Assembly: GCA_902766135.1 (NCBI GenBank)
Contig: CACXCK010000119.1
Span: 1 to 20,570, forward strand
Reading direction: 5' to 3'
Origin: an uncultured Erysipelotrichaceae bacterium
GTDB taxonomy: Bacteria > Bacillota_I > Bacilli_A > RF39 > UBA660
DNA length: 20,570 nt
Below the pieces are notes generated by a model. It was not told the DNA's origin and did no database searches. It saw only the letters and a list, made by a program, of their open reading frames with translations. Positions 1-6,723 of the stretch are shown here, piece after piece; the first letter of the stretch is position 1, and every line of letters begins with the position of its first letter. The translations under genes and the position numbers were made by a program.

Positions 1-54
1 ACGTTTAAGACTGGTGGAGATGGAAGTGTAGGAAATCCATTTGAAATTGAATAA
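1..54 (+). CDS. C-terminal end of a truncated protein (5' end outside window)
   Basis: Frame 1 is open from the first base to a TAA at 52-54 and encodes 17 residues ending GGDGSVGNPFEIE. A strong hairpin terminator follows directly, which supports this as a real gene end. The gene's identity cannot be read from 17 residues. The Gly/Asp-rich 'GGDGSxGNPFxI' tail reminds me of the ends of secreted or prepilin-like repeat proteins of Bacillota, such as the family that may be represented at the right end of this window. That link is inference only. Confidence 0.6.
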   Translation, partial: TFKTGGDGSVGNPFEIE

Positions 55-58
55 GCTT

Positions 59-90
59 AGTTTTTACAAGTTTTTGTAAAAACTTTTTTT
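59..90 (+). terminator. Intrinsic terminator of the upstream truncated gene
   Basis: Perfect 11-bp inverted repeat: left arm 59-69 (AGTTTTTACAA), loop 70-73, right arm 74-84, then a T run 84-90. It starts four bases after the stop at 52-54 and separates that gene from obgE. Confidence 0.9.
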
Positions 91-127
91 ATTAATAAAA
101 AGAATAGTAAAAAAATAGTTTTTAGTG

Positions 128-133
128 TACAAT
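128..133 (+). promoter_or_regulatory. Possible -10 element of the obgE promoter
   Basis: TACAAT at 128-133 lies in AT-rich sequence between the upstream terminator and obgE. No convincing -35 is present 16-18 bases upstream. Transcription would start near 140, leaving a short leader that still contains the ribosome binding site GGGGTG at 145-150. Position is the main support. Confidence 0.35.
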
Positions 134-155
134 AATGAATAGATGGGGTGATATT

Positions 156-1430
156 ATGTTCGTTGATGAAGTAAGTATTAAACTAATTGCAGGAAAAGGC
201 GGCGATGGTTGTACTTCTTTTAGAAGAGAAAAATATATTCCTATGGGTGGCCCAGATGGTGGTTCAGGTGGTCGTGGCGGTAATATTGTCTTTGTTGCGG
301 ATGCTTCTCTTAATACACTAGTAGATTTAAAATTTCATAAGATTGTTAAAGCTGAAAAAGGCGAAAATGGTAAAGGCAAGAATAAAACTGGCGCTCATGC
401 CGAAGATGTCATCTTACGTGTCCCAGTTGGAACTACCATAACTGATGAAGATACAGGTCTAGTTCTAGCTGATTTAATAGAAGATGGCGACTCAGTGATA
501 GGTGCTACAGGAGGCCGTGGCGGAAGAGGAAATGTGGCTTTCGCTACTAAAGAACAACCAGCCCCTAAACTAAGTGAATTAGGTGAACCAGGTGAAATTC
601 GTTATGTCAAATGTGAATTAAAAGTTTTAGCAGACGTTGGTTTAGTTGGAATGCCAAGTGTTGGTAAGTCTTCGTTCTTGGGAGCTGTCTCAGGTGCCGA
701 CCCAAAAGTTGCGGCTTATCACTTTACAACCCTAAGTCCTAATCTAGGTGTAGTCGATTTAGGTAATAATAAAACATTTGTTATTGCTGATTTACCAGGT
801 ATGATTGAAGGTGCAAGTAAAGGCGTAGGCTTAGGCCTTTCGTTCTTACGCCATGCCTCTAGAACACGCATATTAGCTCACGTTATAGATATGGCTGGAA
901 GCGAAGGAAGAGACCCTATAAGTGACTATGAAATAATTAGAAAAGAAATTGTCTCTTATAGTGACGCCCTAGCCAATAAAAAAGAAATAATTGTTGCAAA
1001 TAAAAGCGATATGGAAGGATTTAAAGAGAATCTGGAAAAGTTTAAGAATAAATATCCAGATAAAGAAATATATTCTATAAGTGCCCTAAATAAAGAAGGA
1101 CTAAGTGAATTACTTAATCATTTATATGAAGTACTAGAAAGTACTCCAAAAAGCGAATTATATAATCCCGATGACTATGAAAGTACCGTTGTTTATCGTT
1201 TTAAAAATGAACAACCTTATACCATCACTCATGAAGATGGGGTCTGGGTTTTACGTGGCAAAGAAATAGAGCGCTTATTTGCTATGACTCGTTTTGAAGA
1301 AGATGAAGCTGTCCAAAGATTTGGTCGTAAATTAAAAGGCATGGGCATCGAAGACGCTTTAGAGCGCCTTGGCGCTAAAAGAGGCGATGAAGTCCAAATA
1401 GATAACTACATATTTGAATGGAAAGAATAA
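156..1430 (+). CDS. obgE: GTPase Obg/CgtA
   Basis: This is the conserved ribosome-associated GTPase that links GTP/ppGpp status to large-subunit assembly and stress responses. The 424 residues show the full three-domain layout. The glycine-rich Obg fold is at about 1-158 (GGRGGRGN and GEPGE runs). The G domain carries the P-loop GMPSVGKS at 165-172, DLPG at 212-215 and NKSD at 282-285. The C-terminal OCT domain is at about 345-424 (EDEAVQRFGRKLKGMG). Length is typical of Bacillota Obg. An upstream in-frame ATG at 135 would add seven residues, but ATG 156 gives the family's usual MFVDEV start and has GGGGTG at 145-150 with five-base spacing. It ends in a hairpin facing a convergent gene. In B. 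subtilis, obg lies upstream of the ruvAB-queA-tgt block, as here. Confidence 0.97.
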   Translation: MFVDEVSIKLIAGKGGDGCTSFRREKYIPMGGPDGGSGGRGGNIVFVADASLNTLVDLKFHKIVKAEKGENGKGKNKTGAHAEDVILRVPVGTTITDEDTGLVLADLIEDGDSVIGATGGRGGRGNVAFATKEQPAPKLSELGEPGEIRYVKCELKVLADVGLVGMPSVGKSSFLGAVSGADPKVAAYHFTTLSPNLGVVDLGNNKTFVIADLPGMIEGASKGVGLGLSFLRHASRTRILAHVIDMAGSEGRDPISDYEIIRKEIVSYSDALANKKEIIVANKSDMEGFKENLEKFKNKYPDKEIYSISALNKEGLSELLNHLYEVLESTPKSELYNPDDYESTVVYRFKNEQPYTITHEDGVWVLRGKEIERLFAMTRFEEDEAVQRFGRKLKGMGIEDALERLGAKRGDEVQIDNYIFEWKE

Positions 1431-1443
1431 TTCTTTCCTTTTT
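1420..1443 (+). terminator. Intrinsic terminator overlapping the obgE 3' end
   Basis: GGAAAGAA (1420-1427) pairs with TTCTTTCC (1431-1438), and the three-base loop is the obgE stop codon TAA (1428-1430). T residues follow at 1439-1443. The left arm therefore encodes the last codons of obgE. The T run is only on the plus-strand side, so the hairpin should serve obgE rather than the convergent DUF192 gene. Confidence 0.75.
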
Positions 1444-1732
1444 AAATGTCAATTATATCTTTTAAATGATATTTATGAGTCTGTAATGGAGGTAATTCTA
1501 AAATAGAGTAGGCATCTTTTTCATGTATGATCACTATCTTATTTTTAGTTATATTTGGTCTTATGGCAATTATTTCTTTATTCTTATTAAGTACCAGGAT
1601 ATCAATATTAGATTTCATAAAAAAAGTATGGATACTTTTGCATCTTTTAAATAATAATCCATAGGTAATATTTTTTTTAAACATTAAACCGAATAATCTC
1701 TGAGAGAATGAATCTGCTACTATTATTTTCAT
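1442..1732 (-). CDS. DUF192 family protein
   Basis: A 96-residue protein of the DUF192 family, whose biochemical role is not established. Family hallmarks visible are the N-terminal 'ADSFSQRLFGLM' segment (consensus xxERxxGLM), 'LLFKRCKSIHTFFMKSNID' at mid-protein (the conserved HTxxMxxxID core) and 'VLNKNKEIIAI' (xLDxxxxVv). Secreted members have a signal peptide, but none is seen here, so this copy should be cytoplasmic. It is slightly shorter than usual and the C-terminal region is compact. On the minus strand the start is preceded by AAGGAAG with good spacing and by a TTGATT-17-TATGAT promoter. It converges on obgE with an 11-base gap and diverges from the large membrane protein gene at 1820. 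Confidence 0.85.
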   Translation of the reverse strand: MKIIVADSFSQRLFGLMFKKNITYGLLFKRCKSIHTFFMKSNIDILVLNKNKEIIAIRPNITKNKIVIIHEKDAYSILELPPLQTHKYHLKDIIDI

Positions 1733-1750
1733 AATAACTTCCTTTTGTCC

Positions 1751-1779
1751 ATCATATTAAAAATCATTGTAAAAATCAA
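1751..1779 (-). promoter_or_regulatory. Promoter of the DUF192 gene
   Basis: Read on the minus strand: -35 TTGATT (1779-1774), a 17-base spacer, and -10 TATGAT (1756-1751). The start codon at 1732 follows after a short leader with AAGGAAG. This promoter interleaves with the plus-strand promoter at 1767-1795, so the two polymerases would compete for the same DNA. Confidence 0.6.
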
Positions 1780-1795
1780 GAGTTATTGATATACT
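1767..1795 (+). promoter_or_regulatory. Extended -10 promoter of the module-protein unit
   Basis: TTGTAA (1767-1772), a 17-base spacer, and TATACT (1790-1795) with the extended element TG-A directly before it (1787-1789). A second TATAAT at 1795-1800 overlaps but has no well-spaced -35. The AGGAG ribosome binding site at 1806-1810 precedes ATG 1820 by nine bases. Confidence 0.65.
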
Positions 1796-1819
1796 ATAAT
1801 ATAGTAGGAGAGTGTATAT

Positions 1820-4075
1820 ATGAACAAAGATGAATTTGATAATTTAGCAAATGAAATGAATAGGGACCTAGAACACACTATCGAGATAAGTTCTTTAGAA
1901 GACTTAGCTAATGAAGCTATCGAAGCAATGGAAGAAGAAGCTATAGAAAAAAGTGACTTAGAACAAGAAGATATATCAGAAAGTATCGTAGATGACGCTA
2001 TAGACGATGCTAACTTAGTCTTTGAAACCCAAATCAAAACCGAAGAAAAAATGAAAAAAGAAAAATTAATTAGTAAAATAAAAAAGAAATGGAATAAACT
2101 TGGTGGGATTGAAAAAGCTCTATGGGTTTTAGGAATTCTTCTAGTTATTGCTATCATTATTCTAATCATTATCTTTGCAATTCCTGAAAAGAAAGAAAAA
2201 GAAAAAGTTGATGATCGAACAATACTAGAAGTTGATAATTATCGCTTTGAAGATGGTAAATTAATATTCCTAGATAATAAAGAAGAAATAGGAGAATATG
2301 AATGCGATAATAAAGATCAAAAACTATGTGAAGTAGCGTATTACTCTGAAGATAATTCCTATGACACAATTAAAGTAGTTGATGAAAAGGGAGAAAGTAT
2401 TCCTATTCGTAGTAGCATCTTTAACAAACGTTATGTCTTTGTAAGAGATGGTGAAAACACTCTAAAACTATATGATATTAAAGAAAAGAAAATAATTAAA
2501 GAAGGCGAAAAAATAAGACTATACGAGAATGATTATGTCGTAATGTCTTCTGATGAAAAAGAAGGCCTAATGGCATTCAATAATGATGAAATGAGCCTTA
2601 AAATACCTTATGAATATAGTGAGATTCATTTAATATCTAATAGTGAAAATTTAATAGCTATTGTAAAAAAAGATAATAATTACTATCTAGCAGACTTAGA
2701 TAATAAAATTTTAACTAAAGCCTTTTCAGAATCTATCGTTGGTGCAAACAAAAAACATTTAAAAGTTAAAAGTGGTTCAAAATATAAAGTCTATGACTAT
2801 GAAGGCAACGAAACAGATATAAAAGATTCTGAATACGTAAGATTGTTAGAAGATTACATAATCTCTGTCAAAGATAACGCTTTATATGTTTTTGACTGTG
2901 AAGGTAATAGATATAACATAAATGGCTATCGTTTACACAATAATAATTACGATGGCTTGGAAACATATAAAGATCGTAAATTATCTAAAACGGAAAAGGC
3001 ATTTGATGTTGATGGCAGTATCTACGTTATGAACCTAACAATTTATAATGGCGACCAAACAGAAAATTTTTCAATTAACTTAGCTGAAGGAAAACTATCT
3101 AAAAACTTAATCTACATGAATTACTTTGATGGCACTATCTACTTCTATGATGATGTTAAAAAGGAAAATTTAATAGGTAGCTATGGCTGCAATAACAAGA
3201 ATACTGTAAGTGAAGATACTAAAACTCTAGAAACATGTCGTATTGCCAAAGAAAGTCTTTATAGAGAAACAGAAGCTAACACAAAAGAAAAAACAGAATT
3301 AGGTATTGGCACAATCCCAGTCTTTGGTAAACGTTACATCTTTATTCTAGATGGCGATACAATTAACTTATACGATTTAAAAGATAGCAAAACAATGGCA
3401 ACCTACAAAGGGGTAGATACTTCATCATACACAGGCTCTAACGATGACTTAATATTCTCTGATGCAATAAATATTCCATATATCGGTGAAAGCAAAAATA
3501 GTGGCCACTATGGTGTAGCTAAAATATCTATGGAAGGTGTTAAATCTGTAATAAGCTTTAACCATAAGAGTATTAAAAGATTAGGTGATTATTACGTCGT
3601 TGAAGATGACAACAACTATTCTTTATATAGCTTTGATGGCACCGAAAAAACAAGCAAGATACCAGCCAGAATAGTAGACTATAATGGCAAATACTTAAAA
3701 GCAATAAAAGACAATCAATACTTTGTATATGATTTTACAGGTAATAAGATTCGTGAAAATGAAGCTTATACATATTTAGAACTATATAATGATTATTATG
3801 CTGCAATAGTTCAAAATACAGTTCATATCTTCGATTATAATGGTGTAGACTATGTTGAAAATCTTCCAAAAGAAACTAAAGATAGTTTAAAAGTTCAAGT
3901 TAAAAACTTCTATAATGAAAAAGAAGGCGCTCTTTCATTTAAAGTATCTAAAGAAGGCAAATTCTATGTTGTATCGATTGGTACAGTAAGTGGAGACTAC
4001 GAGAAAGTATCAATTCCAACAACTATTCAAGAAAATGAAAAGCCAAAAACGGATGAAGGTGATAGCAATGAATAA
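1820..4075 (+). CDS. Membrane-anchored protein with duplicated extracellular beta-rich module
   Basis: I do not recognise a named family. The 751 residues comprise an acidic N-terminal cytoplasmic part (1-75), a basic juxtamembrane stretch (77-99), one membrane helix (about 100-122, rich in Ile/Leu/Val) and a roughly 620-residue exported part. The orientation suggests a type II (N-in) protein. The exported part contains two copies of a module of about 300 residues. Each opens with an 'IGxYxC...C..A' motif (C162/C170 and C457/C473). Next come 'P...(N/G)KRYxF..DG...LYD(I/L)K' and a series of short repeats like 'KYKVYDYEGN' and 'NYSLYSFDGT' that resemble KWG/WG or beta-propeller blades. The next gene carries a third copy. 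Its start overlaps this stop by eight bases, implying translational coupling. Position before the Tad operon suggests a surface accessory or sensor role, which is inference. Confidence 0.8.
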   Translation: MNKDEFDNLANEMNRDLEHTIEISSLEDLANEAIEAMEEEAIEKSDLEQEDISESIVDDAIDDANLVFETQIKTEEKMKKEKLISKIKKKWNKLGGIEKALWVLGILLVIAIIILIIIFAIPEKKEKEKVDDRTILEVDNYRFEDGKLIFLDNKEEIGEYECDNKDQKLCEVAYYSEDNSYDTIKVVDEKGESIPIRSSIFNKRYVFVRDGENTLKLYDIKEKKIIKEGEKIRLYENDYVVMSSDEKEGLMAFNNDEMSLKIPYEYSEIHLISNSENLIAIVKKDNNYYLADLDNKILTKAFSESIVGANKKHLKVKSGSKYKVYDYEGNETDIKDSEYVRLLEDYIISVKDNALYVFDCEGNRYNINGYRLHNNNYDGLETYKDRKLSKTEKAFDVDGSIYVMNLTIYNGDQTENFSINLAEGKLSKNLIYMNYFDGTIYFYDDVKKENLIGSYGCNNKNTVSEDTKTLETCRIAKESLYRETEANTKEKTELGIGTIPVFGKRYIFILDGDTINLYDLKDSKTMATYKGVDTSSYTGSNDDLIFSDAINIPYIGESKNSGHYGVAKISMEGVKSVISFNHKSIKRLGDYYVVEDDNNYSLYSFDGTEKTSKIPARIVDYNGKYLKAIKDNQYFVYDFTGNKIRENEAYTYLELYNDYYAAIVQNTVHIFDYNGVDYVENLPKETKDSLKVQVKNFYNEKEGALSFKVSKEGKFYVVSIGTVSGDYEKVSIPTTIQENEKPKTDEGDSNE

Positions 4076-4985
4076 AACTTCTCAAACAGGGGCTCTAATT
4101 CTTATGTTATGCCTTCTAATACCTTGCTTTGGCGGTGCAGTACTAGGATTTATGAATAAAGGCCAAAAACCAGTAGAGACAAATGAAAATCCAGAACACT
4201 TGCCATACTATGACAATAAACTATGGTTTTATACACTAGCGGGGCAACTAATTGGCAAATACGAATGTACAACACCTAATTGTAAAATTGCCTCTTCTAC
4301 GTCTAATGATTCAGACTATCCACATATTAGTGACGATGTTTTAACAAAAGAACTACCAATTATAAATGGCAATCTAGTATTCTTACAAGATGAATCAAAT
4401 CAGGTATTCTTATATGATATTAATAAAAATTTTGCCTATAAAGATAGCGCTTATGCTTCAGTAAAAAAGTATAATTCATTAGAAAATATATATATAGTTG
4501 AAAATGCTAACAAGCAATTCGGTATCTTAAAAATAGGAGAATTCCCTCAGCTTGTTGTTCCTTTTGAAAATTCCTATATTGGTTTACTTCCAAATGAGTC
4601 TAAAAACATTGTTGCTCTTCAAAATGGCAAGTGGGTCTTACTAGATGCATCACTAAACAAAGTAGGTAACCCATATGATCAAATGATAATTGGTGCCTCT
4701 AATGATTATATCGCCCTAAAAGATAACAATAATAATGCTTATGTAGTTAATAAAGATGGGGTTAAAATTCTTCCTGAAGATTATCAAGATGTCATCTTAA
4801 TTGGTAATTACGCAGGTGTTAGAAGTGTAGATAATGAATTTATGGTCTATAACTTAACATCAACAACAACCATTGGCGACACACTTGAGCTAGGCAGCGA
4901 TGATAAAGTATCAATGAAAAAAGAAAATAATGAACTAGTTATCGAAATTAATGGCCAAAAACAAAGTAGTATAAAAATAAGTTAA
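4068..4985 (+). CDS. Membrane-anchored single-module paralogue of the upstream protein
   Basis: A 305-residue protein of unknown function with an N-terminal membrane helix or uncleaved signal (about 9-29), then one exported copy of the module also found twice in the preceding protein. It shows 'LIGKYECTTPNC' (C67 and C72), 'NLVFLQD...VFLYDINK' and later blade-like segments such as 'GKWVLLDASLNK' and 'NNAYVVNKDGVK'. There is no lipobox, since C15 and C20 lie inside the hydrophobic segment. ATG 4068 is chosen because AAGGTGAT lies just upstream and the overlap ATGAATAA with the previous stop recurs elsewhere in this genome. An earlier ATG at 3990 lies deep in the upstream gene and would place a basic, non-signal-like extension before the helix. 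It is followed by a terminator, so it ends the two-gene unit. Confidence 0.75.
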   Translation: MNKTSQTGALILMLCLLIPCFGGAVLGFMNKGQKPVETNENPEHLPYYDNKLWFYTLAGQLIGKYECTTPNCKIASSTSNDSDYPHISDDVLTKELPIINGNLVFLQDESNQVFLYDINKNFAYKDSAYASVKKYNSLENIYIVENANKQFGILKIGEFPQLVVPFENSYIGLLPNESKNIVALQNGKWVLLDASLNKVGNPYDQMIIGASNDYIALKDNNNNAYVVNKDGVKILPEDYQDVILIGNYAGVRSVDNEFMVYNLTSTTTIGDTLELGSDDKVSMKKENNELVIEINGQKQSSIKIS

Positions 4986-4986
4986 A

Positions 4987-5021
4987 AGAATGATTACTGA
5001 TTGTTATCATTCTTTTTTTTT
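4987..5021 (+). terminator. Intrinsic terminator of the module-protein unit
   Basis: AGAATGATTAC (4987-4997) pairs with GTTATCATTCT (5003-5013) with one T:T mismatch and a five-base loop, followed by a T run to 5021. The stem begins just after the stop at 4983-4985. Its right arm contains the -35 of the next promoter. Confidence 0.85.
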
Positions 5022-5029
5022 GATATAAT
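5001..5029 (+). promoter_or_regulatory. Extended -10 promoter of the Tad pilus operon
   Basis: TTGTTA (5001-5006), an exact 17-base spacer, and consensus TATAAT (5024-5029) preceded by TG-A (5021-5023). The -35 lies in the loop and right arm of the upstream terminator and the spacer is mostly its T run. GGGAGTG at 5040-5046 then leads into the pilin start. This is the best plus-strand promoter in the window. Confidence 0.75.
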
Positions 5030-5052
5030 ATTAATAATAGGGAGTGATTCAT

Positions 5053-5271
5053 ATGAATAACAAAGGCCAAGCATTAGTCGAATATGTTCTAATTGTTGCC
5101 ATCATAAGCGTCATTACTGTGAGTCTAGTTACCTATTTTGGGGGATTTTTAAAAGATTCCCTGACCAAAACAACATGTAGCATATCTGACGAAGTCTACG
5201 TCGAAGGTGATAAACCAGGCGAAGCAACATGTGTAAGCAAAGAAGAATATGAACAAATGATAAAGGACTGA
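5053..5271 (+). CDS. flp: Flp/Tad class IVb prepilin
   Basis: A 72-residue major-pilin candidate. The N-terminus MNNKG|QALVEYVLIVAII is a class IVb prepilin signal: short basic leader, cleavage after G5, Glu at mature position 5 (E10) followed by Tyr, then a hydrophobic helix to about residue 32. Small size fits Flp pilins. The soluble tail contains C42 and C60, which could close a 17-residue loop; most Flp pilins have no such pair. ATG 5053 is chosen over an in-frame GTG at 5044 because the GGGAGTG binding site (5040-5046) overlaps that GTG and is well spaced from the ATG. It is the first gene of the operon, directly behind its strongest promoter, as expected for the most abundant subunit. 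Confidence 0.9.
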   Translation: MNNKGQALVEYVLIVAIISVITVSLVTYFGGFLKDSLTKTTCSISDEVYVEGDKPGEATCVSKEEYEQMIKD

Positions 5272-5274
5272 AGA

Positions 5275-5628
5275 ATGATGAGTAAAAAGGGCCAAGCTCT
5301 TGTTGAATTTGTCTTATTATTACCAATCATTATTTTCATTATTCTAACAATGTTCGACTTTGGCAACATAATATATCAAAAAAACCATCTTGAAAATGTC
5401 TTGTCTAACGTCGTATCATTATATGAAAATAATTATACTGAAAAAGAAATAGAAGACAAACTATCTCTTCAAAAAGAAGAAATATCAATTGATATTGAAA
5501 ACAAGGGTAGAAAAGAAATATCTATTTCATTAGAAAAAAAAGTTAGTGTCATAACTCCTGGTTTAAATTATGTTATTGATAATCCCTATGAAATATCAAC
5601 AAGTAGGAGTATAGTTTATGAATCATAA
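5275..5628 (+). CDS. tadE: TadE-like pseudopilin
   Basis: A 117-residue TadE-type minor pilin. The start MMSKKG|QALVEFVLLLPIIIF has the prepilin cleavage glycine (G6), Glu at mature position 5 (E11) and the 'LLP' turn typical of TadE/TadG. After the helix (to about 28) come 'MFDFGNIIYQKN' and a charged, mostly alpha-beta soluble part with no cysteines. Pseudopilins of this class are thought to prime or cap the pilus in the membrane. It begins three bases after the Flp stop; AAAGGA at 5262-5267 favours the first of two adjacent ATGs. It overlaps the next gene by 11 bases, suggesting coupled translation. Confidence 0.82.
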   Translation: MMSKKGQALVEFVLLLPIIIFIILTMFDFGNIIYQKNHLENVLSNVVSLYENNYTEKEIEDKLSLQKEEISIDIENKGRKEISISLEKKVSVITPGLNYVIDNPYEISTSRSIVYES

Positions 5629-5953
5629 AGGTCAAACACTAGTATTATTTATCTTTTTAATACCTTTATTTGTGATGATTCTAGCTCTCATCGTCGACAT
5701 AGGACTAATAACAAATGCAAATATTAAATATGAATCAATCGCAAAAGAAAGTCTCAAAGTTATCAAGAGTAAATCATTAGAAGCTGGCCAAAATTATTTG
5801 GAAAAGAATGGCTTAACGAAAGATAACTATGAAATAATAACAAAGAATAATGAAATAGAAGTAAGAATTAATAACAAAGTTGATAGCATCTTCGGGACTA
5901 TTATTAATATAAAAGAATATGAAATAAACATAGTAGAAAAGGGTGAAGTGTGA
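5618..5953 (+). CDS. TadF/TadG-like pseudopilin lacking Glu5
   Basis: A 111-residue protein starting MNHKG|QTLVLFIFLIPLFVM. The leader, glycine and 'GQxLV...LIP' pattern match TadE/F/G pseudopilins. The residue at mature position 5 is Leu (L10) instead of the usual Glu, so processing or docking to neighbouring subunits may differ. A helix runs to about residue 29, followed by 'DIGLITNANIKYESIAKESLK', typical of the region after the membrane in TadF/G. No VWA domain is present, so it is not a full TadG. The start overlaps the TadE-like gene, with GTAGGAG at 5603-5609; the TGA stop overlaps the ATG of the next gene (TGATG). Confidence 0.72.
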   Translation: MNHKGQTLVLFIFLIPLFVMILALIVDIGLITNANIKYESIAKESLKVIKSKSLEAGQNYLEKNGLTKDNYEIITKNNEIEVRINNKVDSIFGTIINIKEYEINIVEKGEV

Positions 5954-6723
5954 TGGGAAAGAAAAACGGTAAAACAATTGGCATCTTTTCTTTAAAAGGC
6001 GGTGTCGGTAAAACAATATTCACCATCAATCTAGCCGGTATTTACACGACCATGGAAAGAAAAGTATTAATCATGGATTTAGATTTAACCGGTGGAAATA
6101 TTGCTCTAGCAGTCAATAGACCTTTTGAAAAAACAATCTATAACTTTGTTGATGACTATAACAATAATCGTTTTCATGCTTTTAATGAATATGTTACTCA
6201 CTACAATGAGTTTATAGATATTTTACCTAGCCCTAAAGACCCAAGACAAGCAAGCAAAATAGACTCCAAATACCTTGAAATGGCAATTGAAAAAGCTCAA
6301 TACGACTATGATGTTATCCTAATCGATACCCATCATAATTTAGATGAAACAAATCTTGTATTGCTTGATGCTGTAGAAGAAATTCTCTTTGTTATGAATA
6401 ACGATCCAATGGATGTTAAAAATATGAAAAATCTTCTAGCTATATTTAAAGATTTAGAAAAAACTAATTATAAAATTCTTCTATATAATGCCCGCGATCC
6501 TTTAAAAAATTATTTTACCCTTTTTGATATTAAGAGTATTTTAAAAGCCAATATTGATTATGACATATCTAAAAGTTTTTATGTTAAAAACATTGACTCA
6601 TACGTAATGAACGGAGAAATAGTTACTCTTCAACCAAAGGCTCCAACGGTCTTTAACAAAGACTATACAACATTTATGAAAATAGGCGTGGATTTATTGA
6701 AATCAGGTGACAATAATGAATAA
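5953..6723 (+). CDS. cpaE: CpaE/TadZ-like pilus-positioning ATPase
   Basis: A 256-residue ParA/MinD-superfamily ATPase. It has a deviant Walker A KGGVGKT at 15-21 with the signature lysine, a Walker A' segment MDLDLTGGN at 41-49, and a Walker B VILID ending at D125. In Tad systems TadZ/CpaE localises the pilus machine at the inner face of the membrane. The N-terminal receiver-like domain of longer CpaE proteins is absent, so this is the minimal ATPase-only form seen in many Bacillota. GTG 5950 directly precedes ATG 5953; the ATG overlaps the upstream stop (TGATG) with GGGTGAAG eight bases upstream, so 5953 is preferred. It overlaps tadA by eight bases. Confidence 0.88.
   Translation: MGKKNGKTIGIFSLKGGVGKTIFTINLAGIYTTMERKVLIMDLDLTGGNIALAVNRPFEKTIYNFVDDYNNNRFHAFNEYVTHYNEFIDILPSPKDPRQASKIDSKYLEMAIEKAQYDYDVILIDTHHNLDETNLVLLDAVEEILFVMNNDPMDVKNMKNLLAIFKDLEKTNYKILLYNARDPLKNYFTLFDIKSILKANIDYDISKSFYVKNIDSYVMNGEIVTLQPKAPTVFNKDYTTFMKIGVDLLKSGDNNE

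Noticed and set aside
135..155. Upstream in-frame ATG for obgE
   Set aside because: It adds seven residues not typical of Obg, and the ribosome binding site GGGGTG lies inside that extension, correctly spaced for ATG 156.
1783..2169. Long minus-strand open frame antisense to the 751-residue gene start
   Set aside because: It is Ser/Ile/Phe-rich low-complexity translation of an acidic coding strand, with no ribosome binding site of note. It lies wholly over a gene with a clear promoter and start.
3990..4067. N-terminal extension of the 305-residue module protein from ATG 3990
   Set aside because: It would add 26 basic residues encoded inside the upstream gene before the membrane helix. ATG 4068 has a better ribosome binding site and matches the recurrent eight-base overlap.
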